Shown: piece after piece, positions 8,098 to 16,134 of the stretch
Layout: every line of letters begins with the position of its first letter
Position numbering within the stretch: the first letter of the stretch is position 1
NCBI RefSeq assembly: GCF_034424375.1
Contig: NZ_CP139965.1
Location: 496,001 to 560,000 of the forward strand
Direction of reading: 5' to 3'
DNA length: 64,000 nucleotides
Source: Paraburkholderia kururiensis
GTDB taxonomy: Bacteria > Pseudomonadota > Gammaproteobacteria > Burkholderiales > Burkholderiaceae
The notes under the pieces: generated by a model
Seen by the model: only the letters and a program-made list of their open reading frames with translations
What the model was told of the DNA's origin: nothing
Database searches by the model: none
Position numbers and translations under genes: made by a program

Positions 8098-9014
8098 CCA
8101 CGCCGCCCACGCCATTCGACCTCGCGCGCGCGGCGTTTCTCGCTGCGTGCCGGCTCGACGTCGAAACGCCGAAGCCCGGCAACGTCAGCGTGGCCAGCGA
8201 GGGGCACGGCATGACGGCCGCGCAGTTTGTGGCCAGCGCGCAAGCCGCCGTGGGTCCGCTGTTCGCGCACGGCGCGCCCGTCGGCAAGCGGATTCTGGAG
8301 GCCGTCGCGCGCACGCGCGAAGTGGCAGGCTGCAACACGAATCTGGGCATCGTGCTGCTCGTGGCGCCGCTGGCTGCCGCGCTGGACGAACTCGACGAGC
8401 GCGTTGGCGACGCACGCGCCGCGCAGCACTGGCGCGCTGCAACAGAACGCGTGCTCGCGCGGCTCACGGTGGACGATGCGCGCGACGCCTATCGCGCCAT
8501 CGCGCTCGCGAATCCAGGCGGCCTGGGCGAGGCGCCGGAGCAATCGGTCCACACCGCGCCCACCGTCGATTTACGCGCCGCCATGCAGCTCGCCGCGCAT
8601 CGCGACAGCATTGCGCGCCAATACGCGAACGGCTTCGCAGACATCTTCGAAACGGGCCTCGCCGCCGTAGACGACATGCCGGCCGAGGCGCCGCGTCTGG
8701 TCACGCTCAACGTGTTCCTCGCGTTCCTCGCGCGCCATCCCGATTCGCACATTGTGCGCAAACACGGCATGGCGCTGGCGCAGAGTGTCACGCTTGCGGC
8801 ACGCGCGCAGCACGCCCGCTGGCGCGCGGCGGCCCGCGAAACAGCGGGCCACGACGCATTGCGCGACCTCCATGCATGGGATACCGAACTGAAATCGCGC
8901 GGCATCAATCCCGGCACGAGCGCCGACCTCACTGTCGCAACGCTCTTCGTGGCAGGCCGTCTCGCGCCGCAGGGCTGGGTGTGCGCACCGCCTGCGCGCG
9001 GCGATGAAACATGA
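8094..9014 (+). CDS. Triphosphoribosyl-dephospho-CoA synthase (CitG/MdcB)-like protein of C1 clusters
   Basis: A 306-residue CitG-family protein. The family opening LDVETPKPGNVS (about 20-31), the GCNTNLGIVLL helix (about 81) and RGINPGTSADLTVATLF (about 271-287) are all present. CitG proper makes the prosthetic group of citrate lyase, but no lyase genes are here; members in this setting are conserved H4MPT-cluster genes whose reaction is unproven, presumably a ribosyl or phosphoribosyl transfer in cofactor synthesis. It is coupled by ATGA to the preceding short frame and is followed by fae after 144 bases. Confidence 0.78.
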   Translation: MTTPPTPFDLARAAFLAACRLDVETPKPGNVSVASEGHGMTAAQFVASAQAAVGPLFAHGAPVGKRILEAVARTREVAGCNTNLGIVLLVAPLAAALDELDERVGDARAAQHWRAATERVLARLTVDDARDAYRAIALANPGGLGEAPEQSVHTAPTVDLRAAMQLAAHRDSIARQYANGFADIFETGLAAVDDMPAEAPRLVTLNVFLAFLARHPDSHIVRKHGMALAQSVTLAARAQHARWRAAARETAGHDALRDLHAWDTELKSRGINPGTSADLTVATLFVAGRLAPQGWVCAPPARGDET

Positions 9015-9158
9015 GCGTCGCAGCACGCGAACTGGCACGGAAAGTGATAGCTAAAGCCACCGTTCTTCACCACGCTCCTGCACGCTCGGGGACCTCGAAC
9101 CAACGATGCAGACGGCAACCACGCAGTCAGCAGATCCATTCACTCATGGAGGAACAGC

Positions 9159-9668
9159 ATGGCCAAGATCAATCGCGTCCTGATAGGCGAGTCGCTCGTC
9201 GGCGACGGTAACGAAGTCGCACACATCGACCTGCTCATCGGACCGCGAGGTTCAGCCGCAGAAACGGCGTTCTGCAACGCGCTGACCAACAACAAGGACG
9301 GCTTCACGTCGCTGCTCGCCGTCGTTGCGCCGAACCTCGTGACCAAGCCGCCTACGGTGATGTTCAACAAGGTGACGATCAAGGGCGCCAAGCAGGCCGT
9401 GCAGATGTTCGGCCCGGCACAACATGCGGTTGCGCTCGCCGTGGCCGACAGCGTGGAAGACGGCACGATTCCGCAGGACGAAGCGGACGATCTGTTCATC
9501 TGCGTGGGCGTGTTCATTCACTGGCTCGCCGACGACGACAAGAAGATCCAGGAGTTCAACTACAAGGCCACCCGCGAGGCGATCCAGCGCGCCGTGGCCG
9601 GCCAGCCCACAGCGGCGGAGGTGGTGTCGAAGAAGGCCAGCGTGGCGCACCCGTTCGCAGCGGGTTGA
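9159..9668 (+). CDS. fae: Formaldehyde-activating enzyme Fae
   Basis: Catalyses condensation of formaldehyde with H4MPT, the entry step of the pathway and usually one of the most abundant proteins of a methylotroph. The 169-residue sequence matches the family end to end: catalytic-region NEVAHIDLLIGPRGS (His near residue 22), GPAQHAVALAVADSVEDG and FNYKATREAIQRA. A strong ribosome binding site (GGAGGAACAGC) precedes the ATG, in line with high expression. The 144-base gap upstream suggests its own promoter, and a long hairpin follows at 9719-9757. Confidence 0.97.
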   Translation: MAKINRVLIGESLVGDGNEVAHIDLLIGPRGSAAETAFCNALTNNKDGFTSLLAVVAPNLVTKPPTVMFNKVTIKGAKQAVQMFGPAQHAVALAVADSVEDGTIPQDEADDLFICVGVFIHWLADDDKKIQEFNYKATREAIQRAVAGQPTAAEVVSKKASVAHPFAAG

Positions 9669-9718
9669 AGCAGAGCGGGCACGCGCTACACGTCGTGGAA
9701 TTCGACAACCTGAGAGAA

Positions 9719-9757
9719 GCCGGGCACCGTCTGGACGCAATCCAGGCGGCGCCCGGC
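9719..9757 (+). terminator. Long GC-rich hairpin after fae
   Basis: Two 17-base arms (9719-9735 and 9741-9757) pair with 15 Watson-Crick pairs, one G-U and one mismatch around a 5-base CGCAA loop. No U-tract follows, so it may stabilise the fae 3' end or terminate only partly rather than act as a classical intrinsic terminator. Confidence 0.6.
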
Positions 9758-9821
9758 ATGTTGCGTTGCCGGTGCGGCTGTACGTGGCCGGACCGGCACG
9801 TCAGCCATTGAGGGGGAACAG

Positions 9822-10283
9822 ATGACGAGACGATCCCGTATGTTGCTGGCCGGCGCGTGCGTGACGCTCTTCGCACCGCTTGCATGGGCCCAGCAGGACG
9901 GCGCGGCCCCGCATGCCGCAGCCGCGCAGCAGGCGGCGCAAGCGCAAGCCAAGGCGCCGGCAGGCGGCTATGACTATCCGACCGAAGGCCGCGTGGAATA
10001 CGTGCTCAGCTGCATGGACGAAAACGGGCACGACTTCGTGAACGTCTACAAGTGCTCGTGCGTAATCGACAAGATGGCAGCCGCACTGCCCTATAACGAC
10101 TTCATCGACCAGTCCACGTTCGCGAAGTACGCCACGCTGGGCGGCGAAGGCGGCGCCGAGTTTCGCGTGGATGAAGCGAAGCGCCAGACGAAGAAATTCC
10201 GCACGCTACAGGCCAATGCCTACCACGCCTGCGGGCTGGGTTCGCAGACCACGGCATCGGCGTCGGCTCCTACTGCCAAATAA
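9822..10283 (+). CDS. Secreted small cysteine-containing protein of unknown function
   Basis: 153 residues with a clear signal peptide (MTRRSRMLLAGACVTLFAPLAWA, cleaved before QQDG), an Ala/Gln-rich linker (about 25-50) and a mature domain with four cysteines: SCMDENGHD, YKCSCVIDKMA and YHACGLG. I do not recognise the family. Position after fae in a methanol-oxidation cluster suggests a periplasmic role linked to PQQ enzymes, but this is only by association. A GAGGGGGAACAG ribosome binding site supports the start. Confidence 0.65.
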   Translation: MTRRSRMLLAGACVTLFAPLAWAQQDGAAPHAAAAQQAAQAQAKAPAGGYDYPTEGRVEYVLSCMDENGHDFVNVYKCSCVIDKMAAALPYNDFIDQSTFAKYATLGGEGGAEFRVDEAKRQTKKFRTLQANAYHACGLGSQTTASASAPTAK

Positions 10284-10401
10284 GCCAAATAAAAGCGGCG
10301 CAATAGAAGCCGCGAAATAAGGCAGCCGCTGCTGCAACGCAGCGCACGGACCACCGCAACGCACTGAACGGGCACCGCCTGGGTGGCGGCGCTCGCCCAC
10401 C

Positions 10402-10938
10402 TCAGTTCGGCACGAGTCCCGCGCCGAGCGACGCGAAACCCTCCAGACTCATGCGCGGCGCATCCGTCCCGCTGCGGCGCCGCTCGATCTGCACGCCCAC
10501 GGCCGTCACGTCGTCGAACTTCGCCGGCTTGGCAATCGACACACGCACCCACGCCGCACCGAACTCGCCGATCAGCAATTGCGCCACGGCCTCGGCCAAG
10601 GCTTCGAGCAGCGTCAGCCGATGCGTAGCGAGCAGCGCCAGCAGCGCCTCGCGCACGGCTGCGTAATTCACGGTGTCCTCTATGCGGTCCGTCGTGCACG
10701 CGCGAATGCGCGGCAGGCCGATGGCAAGATTGATGCGTACCGGCTGGGCGGCATCCTTCTCTTCGTGGTCTATGCCGATAATGGTTTGGGCCACGAAGTT
10801 TTCGACGAACACGATGTCCATCTGCTCGGGCATGGCCTCTGCCGTCTGCGATCGCGGGCGCACGTGGCCGGCGGAAAAACCGGCGTCCGTGGTGACGTCG
10901 GCAAGGCTCACGAGGCGAAGGCTCTCGATACGGTTCAT
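10402..10938 (-). CDS. folB: Dihydroneopterin aldolase-family protein (FolB)
   Basis: A 178-residue FolB-fold protein: DIVFVENFVAQTIIGIDHEEK (about 41-61), DTVNYAAVREALLAL (about 88-102), LLEALAEAVAQLL with the family glutamate, and a C-terminal VSIAKPAKFDDVTAVGV. FolB releases hydroxymethyl-dihydropterin from dihydroneopterin; in this setting it probably supplies the pterin half of H4MPT. An N-terminal extension of about 40 residues precedes the domain. The ATG at 10938 is preferred over upstream starts because GGAGCAGCACACC stands before it. It is convergent with the secreted protein gene and divergent from the sigma-54 activator gene. Confidence 0.85.
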   Translation of the reverse strand: MNRIESLRLVSLADVTTDAGFSAGHVRPRSQTAEAMPEQMDIVFVENFVAQTIIGIDHEEKDAAQPVRINLAIGLPRIRACTTDRIEDTVNYAAVREALLALLATHRLTLLEALAEAVAQLLIGEFGAAWVRVSIAKPAKFDDVTAVGVQIERRRSGTDAPRMSLEGFASLGAGLVPN

Positions 10939-11304
10939 GGTGTGCTGCTCCGCCGCGCGCGGCTCGTTGAAAAGGGACAGTTCCCGGGAAAGCGAAGCAC
11001 TCTGTACCAAAGTTGGCACAGCGACTTTCGTTTTGCATACCCGACGATGGGCCGAACAGCAAAGAGCAAAAATCGGGCACACTGTGCCTTCCCCCGTGCG
11101 ACTGCTTATTGAACGGGAACGCCAGACGGCGTAGAGTTTTTAAGCGGCCATGTACAGATCGATCACGCTTCACGACGATGACCGCAGGCTGCGCATGCGG
11201 GCACAAGAAACCGCAGTGCAACAAGTGGACGAACATTATCGATAAGGCGGCGCGCGCCGGCTCCACCAGCCGACAGGCGTGCGTACGCCACGGAGACAAG
11301 TCCC
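10939..11304. other. Divergent intergenic region between folB and the sigma-54 activator gene
   Basis: 366 bases without a supported gene. The clearest element is a near-perfect dyad GGCACACTGTGCC at 11076-11088. A TGGCAC string at about 11014 lacks a proper -12 partner. Confidence 0.5.
11076..11088. promoter_or_regulatory. Palindrome GGCACACTGTGCC
   Basis: Perfect 6-base arms (GGCACA / TGTGCC) around one base, between folB and the activator gene. Similar dyads lie upstream of xoxF and fhcB. It may be the activator's own operator, which would make the gene autoregulated; untested inference. Confidence 0.45.
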
Positions 11305-13380
11305 ATGCCGTTGCTTGCCGACAGCAGTATGCACGCCCGTGAAGTTCTCAACGTCGTCAACCATCAGTTGTCTACACGGCCCATGAGCGAGTCCGTGGCG
11401 CAATCGTGGGCGCGTTGCATGAACGAGTACCACCTCGACCCGTCCCGCTTCGTCACGCCGCCGGTGCTCACCGACTACGAATTGCGCTCGCGCCGCGAAG
11501 CGCTGCGCGATCTCATCGCGTGCTCGAAGCTCGAAATGACCACGCTCTACCAGCAGCTCGCCGACCCCGAACTCGCCGTCGTGCTGGTGGACGCGCAAGG
11601 GGCCATTCTTCATCAGGTGTCTTCCGTGCCGTTCGCGGAGTCCGTCGCGCCAGACGGCTTTCGCGTGGGCGCGCTCTGGAGCGAGCGCGAAGCGGGCACC
11701 AACGGCATGGGCACGTGCCTCGCGGAACGCGACTGCATCGCCGTGTGCCAGTACGAGCATTTTTATCCGCGCTACACCGGGCTCACGTGTTCGGCCGCGC
11801 CCATCTTCGACGACAAGGGCGAAGTGGCCGGCGTGCTGGACGTAACGAGCCGCTCGCGGCTGCTGCAGCAGCATTCGCTCGTGCTCGTGGGCATGTCGCG
11901 GCAGATGATCGAAAACCGCCTGCTCGATGCGCGTTATCGCCACGCGAACATGATCCACTTCCACAGCCGGCCCGAATTCGTGGGCACGCTGCACGTGGGC
12001 AAGCTCGCCGTGGCCGACGACAGTACCGTGCTCGCCGCCAACCGCAGCGCGCTCTTCCAGCTGGGCTTCCGCTCGCTCGAAGAACTGCGCGGCAAGCGCA
12101 TCGAAGAAGCGTTCAACGCTTCGCTGGAAGACATGATTGCGCGCAGCATTCGCGGCTCGTTCCATCCGGTCACGGTGTACAGCGCGAACGCGACCAACCG
12201 CTTCTTCCTCGTGGCGCAAAGCCCGCAGAGCAACGCCGCGCGCGCCACGCGCGTGCTCATGACCGATCCCAACGCGCGGTCCGCAACGAGCGCGAGCCCC
12301 GCAAGCAGCAGTAACGTCGGCGGCAGCGCCGCCCAGAACCGCACGGCACCGGAACCGCATCTCGAAAAAGTCGCGCACCTCGAATTCGGAGACCCGCGCA
12401 TGGCCTCGCAGGTGCAACTGGGCGTGCGCGTGATTCAGCGGAAGATTCCCATCGTGTTGCGCGGCCAGACCGGCAGCGGCAAGGAAGTGTTCGCCCATGC
12501 GCTGCACAGCGTGAGCCCGCATGCGGCGGGGCCGTTCGTGCCCGTGAATTGCGCGTCGCTGCCCGAAACGCTGATCGAAAGCGAGTTGTTCGGCTATCGC
12601 GCGGGTGCTTTCACGGGCGCGCAGCGCGAGGGCCGACGCGGCAAGATTCTGCAGGCCAACAGCGGCACGCTGTTTCTCGACGAAATCGGCGACATGCCGC
12701 TCGCGTTGCAGGCGCGCCTGCTGCGCGTGATCGAAGAGCAGGAAGTGACGCCGCTGGGCGCCGAAACCACCGTGAAAGTGGACTTCCAGCTCATCAGCGC
12801 GAGCCACCGCAATCTGCTCGAACTCGTGCAGGAAGGCCAGTTCCGCGCGGACCTCTACTATCGCCTGAAGGGTGTGGAGCTGACGCTGCCGTCGCTGGGC
12901 GAACGGCTCGACAAACTGCCGCTGATCCACCATCTGCTCGCAGGCGAAACCGACACTCCGCCTGAGCTCTCGCCCGAAGCCGAACAGGCGCTGCTCTCGT
13001 ACAGCTGGCCCGGCAACATCCGTCAGTTGCGGCACGTGCTGCAAATGGCCATCGCGCTGTGCGACGGCAAGTGCATCCGGCTCGCCGACCTGCCCGCCGA
13101 GGTCACGCAGCGCGCGCCCAGTGCGGAGCCCGCCGTGCTCAAGCGGCCCGCCGAACCCGAGTTCGATGCGGAACCCGACGAGGTGCTCGACCTCTCCGCG
13201 CTCAACGCCATTCAGTTGAACGAACGCGAAACCGTGCTCTCGCTGCTCGAGAAGCACCGCTGGAACGTGAGCAACGTGGCGCGCTCGCTCGGCATCAGCC
13301 GCAACACGCTGTATCGCAAGATGCGCAGGCTGCACATTCCGCTGTCGCACGACGGCTCGATGCCCCCCGGCAGCGCATGA
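11305..13380 (+). CDS. AcoR-type sigma-54-dependent transcriptional activator
   Basis: A 691-residue enhancer-binding protein of the AcoR group: an N-terminal GAF-like sensor region (about 60-200, with NGMGTCLAE), a PAS-like middle, an AAA+ domain with Walker A GQTGSGKE (about 387-394), the sigma-54-contacting GAFTGA at 434-439, and a Fis-type helix-turn-helix at the end (NVSNVARSLGISRNTLYRKM). AcoR relatives sense small alcohols, aldehydes or ketones. Its last base pairs overlap the next gene in ATGA, so it is co-translated with H4MPT enzymes. Sigma-54-like sites elsewhere in the window are plausible targets. Confidence 0.9.
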   Translation: MPLLADSSMHAREVLNVVNHQLSTRPMSESVAQSWARCMNEYHLDPSRFVTPPVLTDYELRSRREALRDLIACSKLEMTTLYQQLADPELAVVLVDAQGAILHQVSSVPFAESVAPDGFRVGALWSEREAGTNGMGTCLAERDCIAVCQYEHFYPRYTGLTCSAAPIFDDKGEVAGVLDVTSRSRLLQQHSLVLVGMSRQMIENRLLDARYRHANMIHFHSRPEFVGTLHVGKLAVADDSTVLAANRSALFQLGFRSLEELRGKRIEEAFNASLEDMIARSIRGSFHPVTVYSANATNRFFLVAQSPQSNAARATRVLMTDPNARSATSASPASSSNVGGSAAQNRTAPEPHLEKVAHLEFGDPRMASQVQLGVRVIQRKIPIVLRGQTGSGKEVFAHALHSVSPHAAGPFVPVNCASLPETLIESELFGYRAGAFTGAQREGRRGKILQANSGTLFLDEIGDMPLALQARLLRVIEEQEVTPLGAETTVKVDFQLISASHRNLLELVQEGQFRADLYYRLKGVELTLPSLGERLDKLPLIHHLLAGETDTPPELSPEAEQALLSYSWPGNIRQLRHVLQMAIALCDGKCIRLADLPAEVTQRAPSAEPAVLKRPAEPEFDAEPDEVLDLSALNAIQLNERETVLSLLEKHRWNVSNVARSLGISRNTLYRKMRRLHIPLSHDGSMPPGSA

Positions 13381-13976
13381 GTCGCCCGTCCACGCGCGAC
13401 CTCAGCACGTTCGAGCCGGACTCGCGCTTCGCATGGTGCGTGACCGGCTCGGGCCACATGCTTCAGGAGTCCATCGCGCTCGCGCAGCAGTTGCCGGGCG
13501 TGGACATCTTTCTTTCCGCCGCGGGCGAAGAAGTGCTGCCGCTCTACGGCTGGACCGTGCCCAAGCTGCGCGAGCACTTTCACCGCGTGCTGCGCGACAA
13601 CAGCGCGAGCGGCGTGCCCGTGGGCATGCTCTATCACGGCGAATACCACACGGTGGTCATCGCGCCCGCCACGAGCAACACGGTGGCCAAGTGCGCCTTC
13701 GGCATCTCGGACACGCTGCCCACCAACATGTTTGCGCAGGCGGGCAAGCAGTGCATTCCAGGCATCGTCTTTGCATGCGATACCGAACCCACGGTGATCA
13801 CGCAAAGCCCGACGGAATGGGTCGAATTGCGGCCGCGCGCCATCGAACTCGAGAACGTTGAGCGCCTCTCGCGCTTCGAGTACACCACCGTGGCGCGCTC
13901 GCTCGACGAATTGAAGACAGCGCTCGACGCCCGCCTCGCCACGCTCGACCTCGCATGGAACACATCGTCTTCCTGA
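13377..13976 (+). CDS. Flavoprotein, probable dihydromethanopterin reductase (DmrB/AfpA-like)
   Basis: A 199-residue protein of the FMN-binding flavoprotein fold shared with PPC decarboxylase. FAWCVTGSGHMLQESI opens the Rossmann-like fold, and APATSNTVAKCAFGISDTLP (about 99-118) is the flavin/substrate motif of the archaeoflavoprotein/DmrB group. Those proteins reduce dihydromethanopterin to H4MPT, so a final reduction step in cofactor synthesis is the likely job. It is coupled by ATGA to the activator gene and overlaps the next gene by 22 bases. Confidence 0.75.
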   Translation: MSRPSTRDLSTFEPDSRFAWCVTGSGHMLQESIALAQQLPGVDIFLSAAGEEVLPLYGWTVPKLREHFHRVLRDNSASGVPVGMLYHGEYHTVVIAPATSNTVAKCAFGISDTLPTNMFAQAGKQCIPGIVFACDTEPTVITQSPTEWVELRPRAIELENVERLSRFEYTTVARSLDELKTALDARLATLDLAWNTSSS

Positions 13977-15337
13977 CCGGGCGGCTCGCCGAAAAGAGCC
14001 TCATCAACGTGCTGGAAAGCATGACGCCCACACCGTTCAGTTGGGAAGTGCGCGAGATCGGGCTGCAAGTGGCGGCGCTCATGACCGCGGACCTGATTCG
14101 CCGCCGCGTACCCGCGCCCATCGCCGCGCAACGCGTGATCGTGCCGGGCCGCTGCCGCGGCGACCTCGATGCGTTGACGCAGCACTACGGCGTGCCCGTG
14201 GAACGCGGCCCCGAAGAAGTGAAAGACCTGCCGCAGTTCTTCGGCCGCAAGGCGCAGCCCTTCGACCTCACGCGCTACGAGACCGAGATCTTCGCGGAGA
14301 TCGTGGATGCGCCGCGCCTCGATCTCACCGGCATCGCCGCGCGCGCGAAGGACTACGCGGCGCAGGGCGCGGACGTCATCGACATCGGCTGCCTGCCCGA
14401 AACGCCGTTTCCGCATCTGGAAGACGCGGTGCGGCTGCTCAAGTCGCAGGGTTATCGCGTGAGCGTGGACTCCATGCGCACCGAAGAACTCGTGCGCGGC
14501 GGCCGCGCCGGCGCGGACTACCTGATGAGCCTGAACGTCGACACGCTCTGGGTGGCAGACGAAGTGCCCTCCACGCCGATACTCGTGGCACGCGAGCCCG
14601 CAGACGAAGCCTCGCTCGACGCCGCCGTCGAAGCGATGACCGCGCGTGGCCGCGCGTTTCTGGCCGATCCGATACTCGACCCCATTCCGTTCGGCCTCGC
14701 CACGTCGATTGCGCGCTATGTGCGGCTGCGCGAGCGGCATCCCGACGTGGCGATCATGATGGGCATCGGCAACGTGACGGAACTCACCGAGGCCGACACG
14801 AGCGGCATCAACGCGGTGCTGCTCGGCATGGCGGCAGAGTTGCGCATTGCCGCCGTGCTGACTACATCGGTGAGCCTGCACGCGCGCCGCGCCGTGCGCG
14901 AAGCCGACGTGGCGCGGCGCGTGATGCACGCGGCCCGCACGGCGCAGGTCTTGCCGAAGGGAATCGACGCGCGACTCGCCACGGTGCACGAAAAGCGCCC
15001 TTTTCCCTATAGCCCCGCGGAAATCGACGAGATCGCACAAGGCGTGCGCGACCCAAACTTCCGCGTGCAGGTCAGCACGCAAGGTATCCACGTCTACAAC
15101 CGCGACGGCCAACGGCGTGCCGTGGACCCGTTCGATCTGTATCCGCAACTGGGCCTCGAAACGGATGGCGGTCACGCGTTCTACATGGGCGTGCAGCTGG
15201 CGCGCGCGCAGATTGCCTGGCAGTTGGGCAAGCGCTTCGACCAGGACCAGCCGCTCGACTGGGGCTGCGCAGTAGACAAGCCCGAAGACGATCTATGTGT
15301 GTGGCAGGCGCCGGGGAGCACCAGAAAGAAGACGTAA
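13955..15337 (+). CDS. Dihydropteroate synthase-like protein of H4MPT synthesis
   Basis: A 460-residue protein with an N-terminal DUF6513-like domain (1-120) and a C-terminal TIM barrel related to dihydropteroate synthase: GADVIDIGCLPE (about 144-155), VSVDSMRTEELVRGG and VMMGIGNVTELTEADTSG-like strands. Archaeal homologues of the MJ0107 type are proposed to join the pterin pyrophosphate to beta-RFAP. Its overlap with the DmrB-like gene and presence in a cluster containing beta-RFAP synthase and FolB fit that reaction. It converges on cbbE with 38 bases between the stops. Confidence 0.78.
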   Translation: MEHIVFLTGRLAEKSLINVLESMTPTPFSWEVREIGLQVAALMTADLIRRRVPAPIAAQRVIVPGRCRGDLDALTQHYGVPVERGPEEVKDLPQFFGRKAQPFDLTRYETEIFAEIVDAPRLDLTGIAARAKDYAAQGADVIDIGCLPETPFPHLEDAVRLLKSQGYRVSVDSMRTEELVRGGRAGADYLMSLNVDTLWVADEVPSTPILVAREPADEASLDAAVEAMTARGRAFLADPILDPIPFGLATSIARYVRLRERHPDVAIMMGIGNVTELTEADTSGINAVLLGMAAELRIAAVLTTSVSLHARRAVREADVARRVMHAARTAQVLPKGIDARLATVHEKRPFPYSPAEIDEIAQGVRDPNFRVQVSTQGIHVYNRDGQRRAVDPFDLYPQLGLETDGGHAFYMGVQLARAQIAWQLGKRFDQDQPLDWGCAVDKPEDDLCVWQAPGSTRKKT

Positions 15338-15375
15338 GCCGCGCAGGTGCATGTGCGGGTGCAAGTACACGTGCA

Positions 15376-16110
15376 TCACCGCACGGCCGGTTCCAGCACC
15401 GCGTTCGCTATCCCGCCCACCCGTTCGCCTTCCTGGACACCGGCCAGCGCGGCGCGCAGTTCGCCCATCGCTTTCGCGTAGTCGTCCACGCCGAACACGG
15501 CGGAACCCGCCACGAACACATCCGCGCCCGCCGCCGCAATCTGCGCGATGTTCGACGCCTTCACGCCGCCATCCACTTCGATCGCGATGGGCCGGCCCGT
15601 ACGCTCCACCGTTACCGCCACTTTCTCGCGCAGGCTGCGCAGCTTGTCGAGCGTTTGCGGGATGAACGCCTGGCCGCCGAAGCCCGGATTGACCGACATG
15701 ACGAGCACCACGTCGAGCCGCTCCAGCACGTGGTCGAGTACCGCAAGCGGCGTCGCCGGGTTGAGCGCCAACCCCGCGCGCGCCCCGCTCGCCTTGATAA
15801 GCTCGATGGTCCGGTGCACATGATGCGAAGCCTCCGGATGAAAGCTGATGGTGTTCGCGCCCGCCTCGGCAAATGCCGTGACGAGCGGGTCCACGGGCGA
15901 CGTCATGAGATGCACGTCGATGGGCACGCGCGTATGCGGACGAATGGCCGCGCACACGAGCGGACCGACGGTGAGATTGGGCACGTAGTGGTGGTCCATC
16001 ACGTCCAGATGAATCCAGTCGGCGCCGGCCGCCGTGACGTCGCGAATCTCGTCGGCCAGACGCGCAAAGTCCGCCGAGAGCAGCGAAGGGGCAATCAGGA
16101 ATTCGCGCAT
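15376..16110 (-). CDS. cbbE: Ribulose-phosphate 3-epimerase
   Basis: Interconverts ribulose-5-phosphate and xylulose-5-phosphate in the regenerative phase of the Calvin cycle. The 244-residue TIM barrel shows PSLLSADFARL, HLDVMDHHYVPN, IDVHLMTSP and SVNPGFGGQ, which hold the metal-binding and catalytic residues. It is the last gene of the cbb operon, 24 bases after cbbA. Confidence 0.95.
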   Translation of the reverse strand: MREFLIAPSLLSADFARLADEIRDVTAAGADWIHLDVMDHHYVPNLTVGPLVCAAIRPHTRVPIDVHLMTSPVDPLVTAFAEAGANTISFHPEASHHVHRTIELIKASGARAGLALNPATPLAVLDHVLERLDVVLVMSVNPGFGGQAFIPQTLDKLRSLREKVAVTVERTGRPIAIEVDGGVKASNIAQIAAAGADVFVAGSAVFGVDDYAKAMGELRAALAGVQEGERVGGIANAVLEPAVR

Positions 16111-16134
16111 GTGCGGCCTCTTTCGGTTGTCGTC

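Noticed and set aside
8094..9014. CitG-like gene as evidence for citrate or malonate lyase
   Set aside because: No lyase subunit genes are present, and CitG homologues are regular members of H4MPT clusters.
9033..9048. TGGCACG upstream of fae as a sigma-54 promoter
   Set aside because: The -24 half is perfect, but at the -12 position the sequence is GA instead of GC and TTGC is absent.
11014..11030. TTGGCACAGCGACTTTCG before the activator gene as a sigma-54 promoter
   Set aside because: No GC at the required distance from GG.
11236..13350. 704-codon minus-strand frame opposite the AcoR-like gene
   Set aside because: No family resemblance and composition of a shadow; the plus-strand gene has every expected domain.
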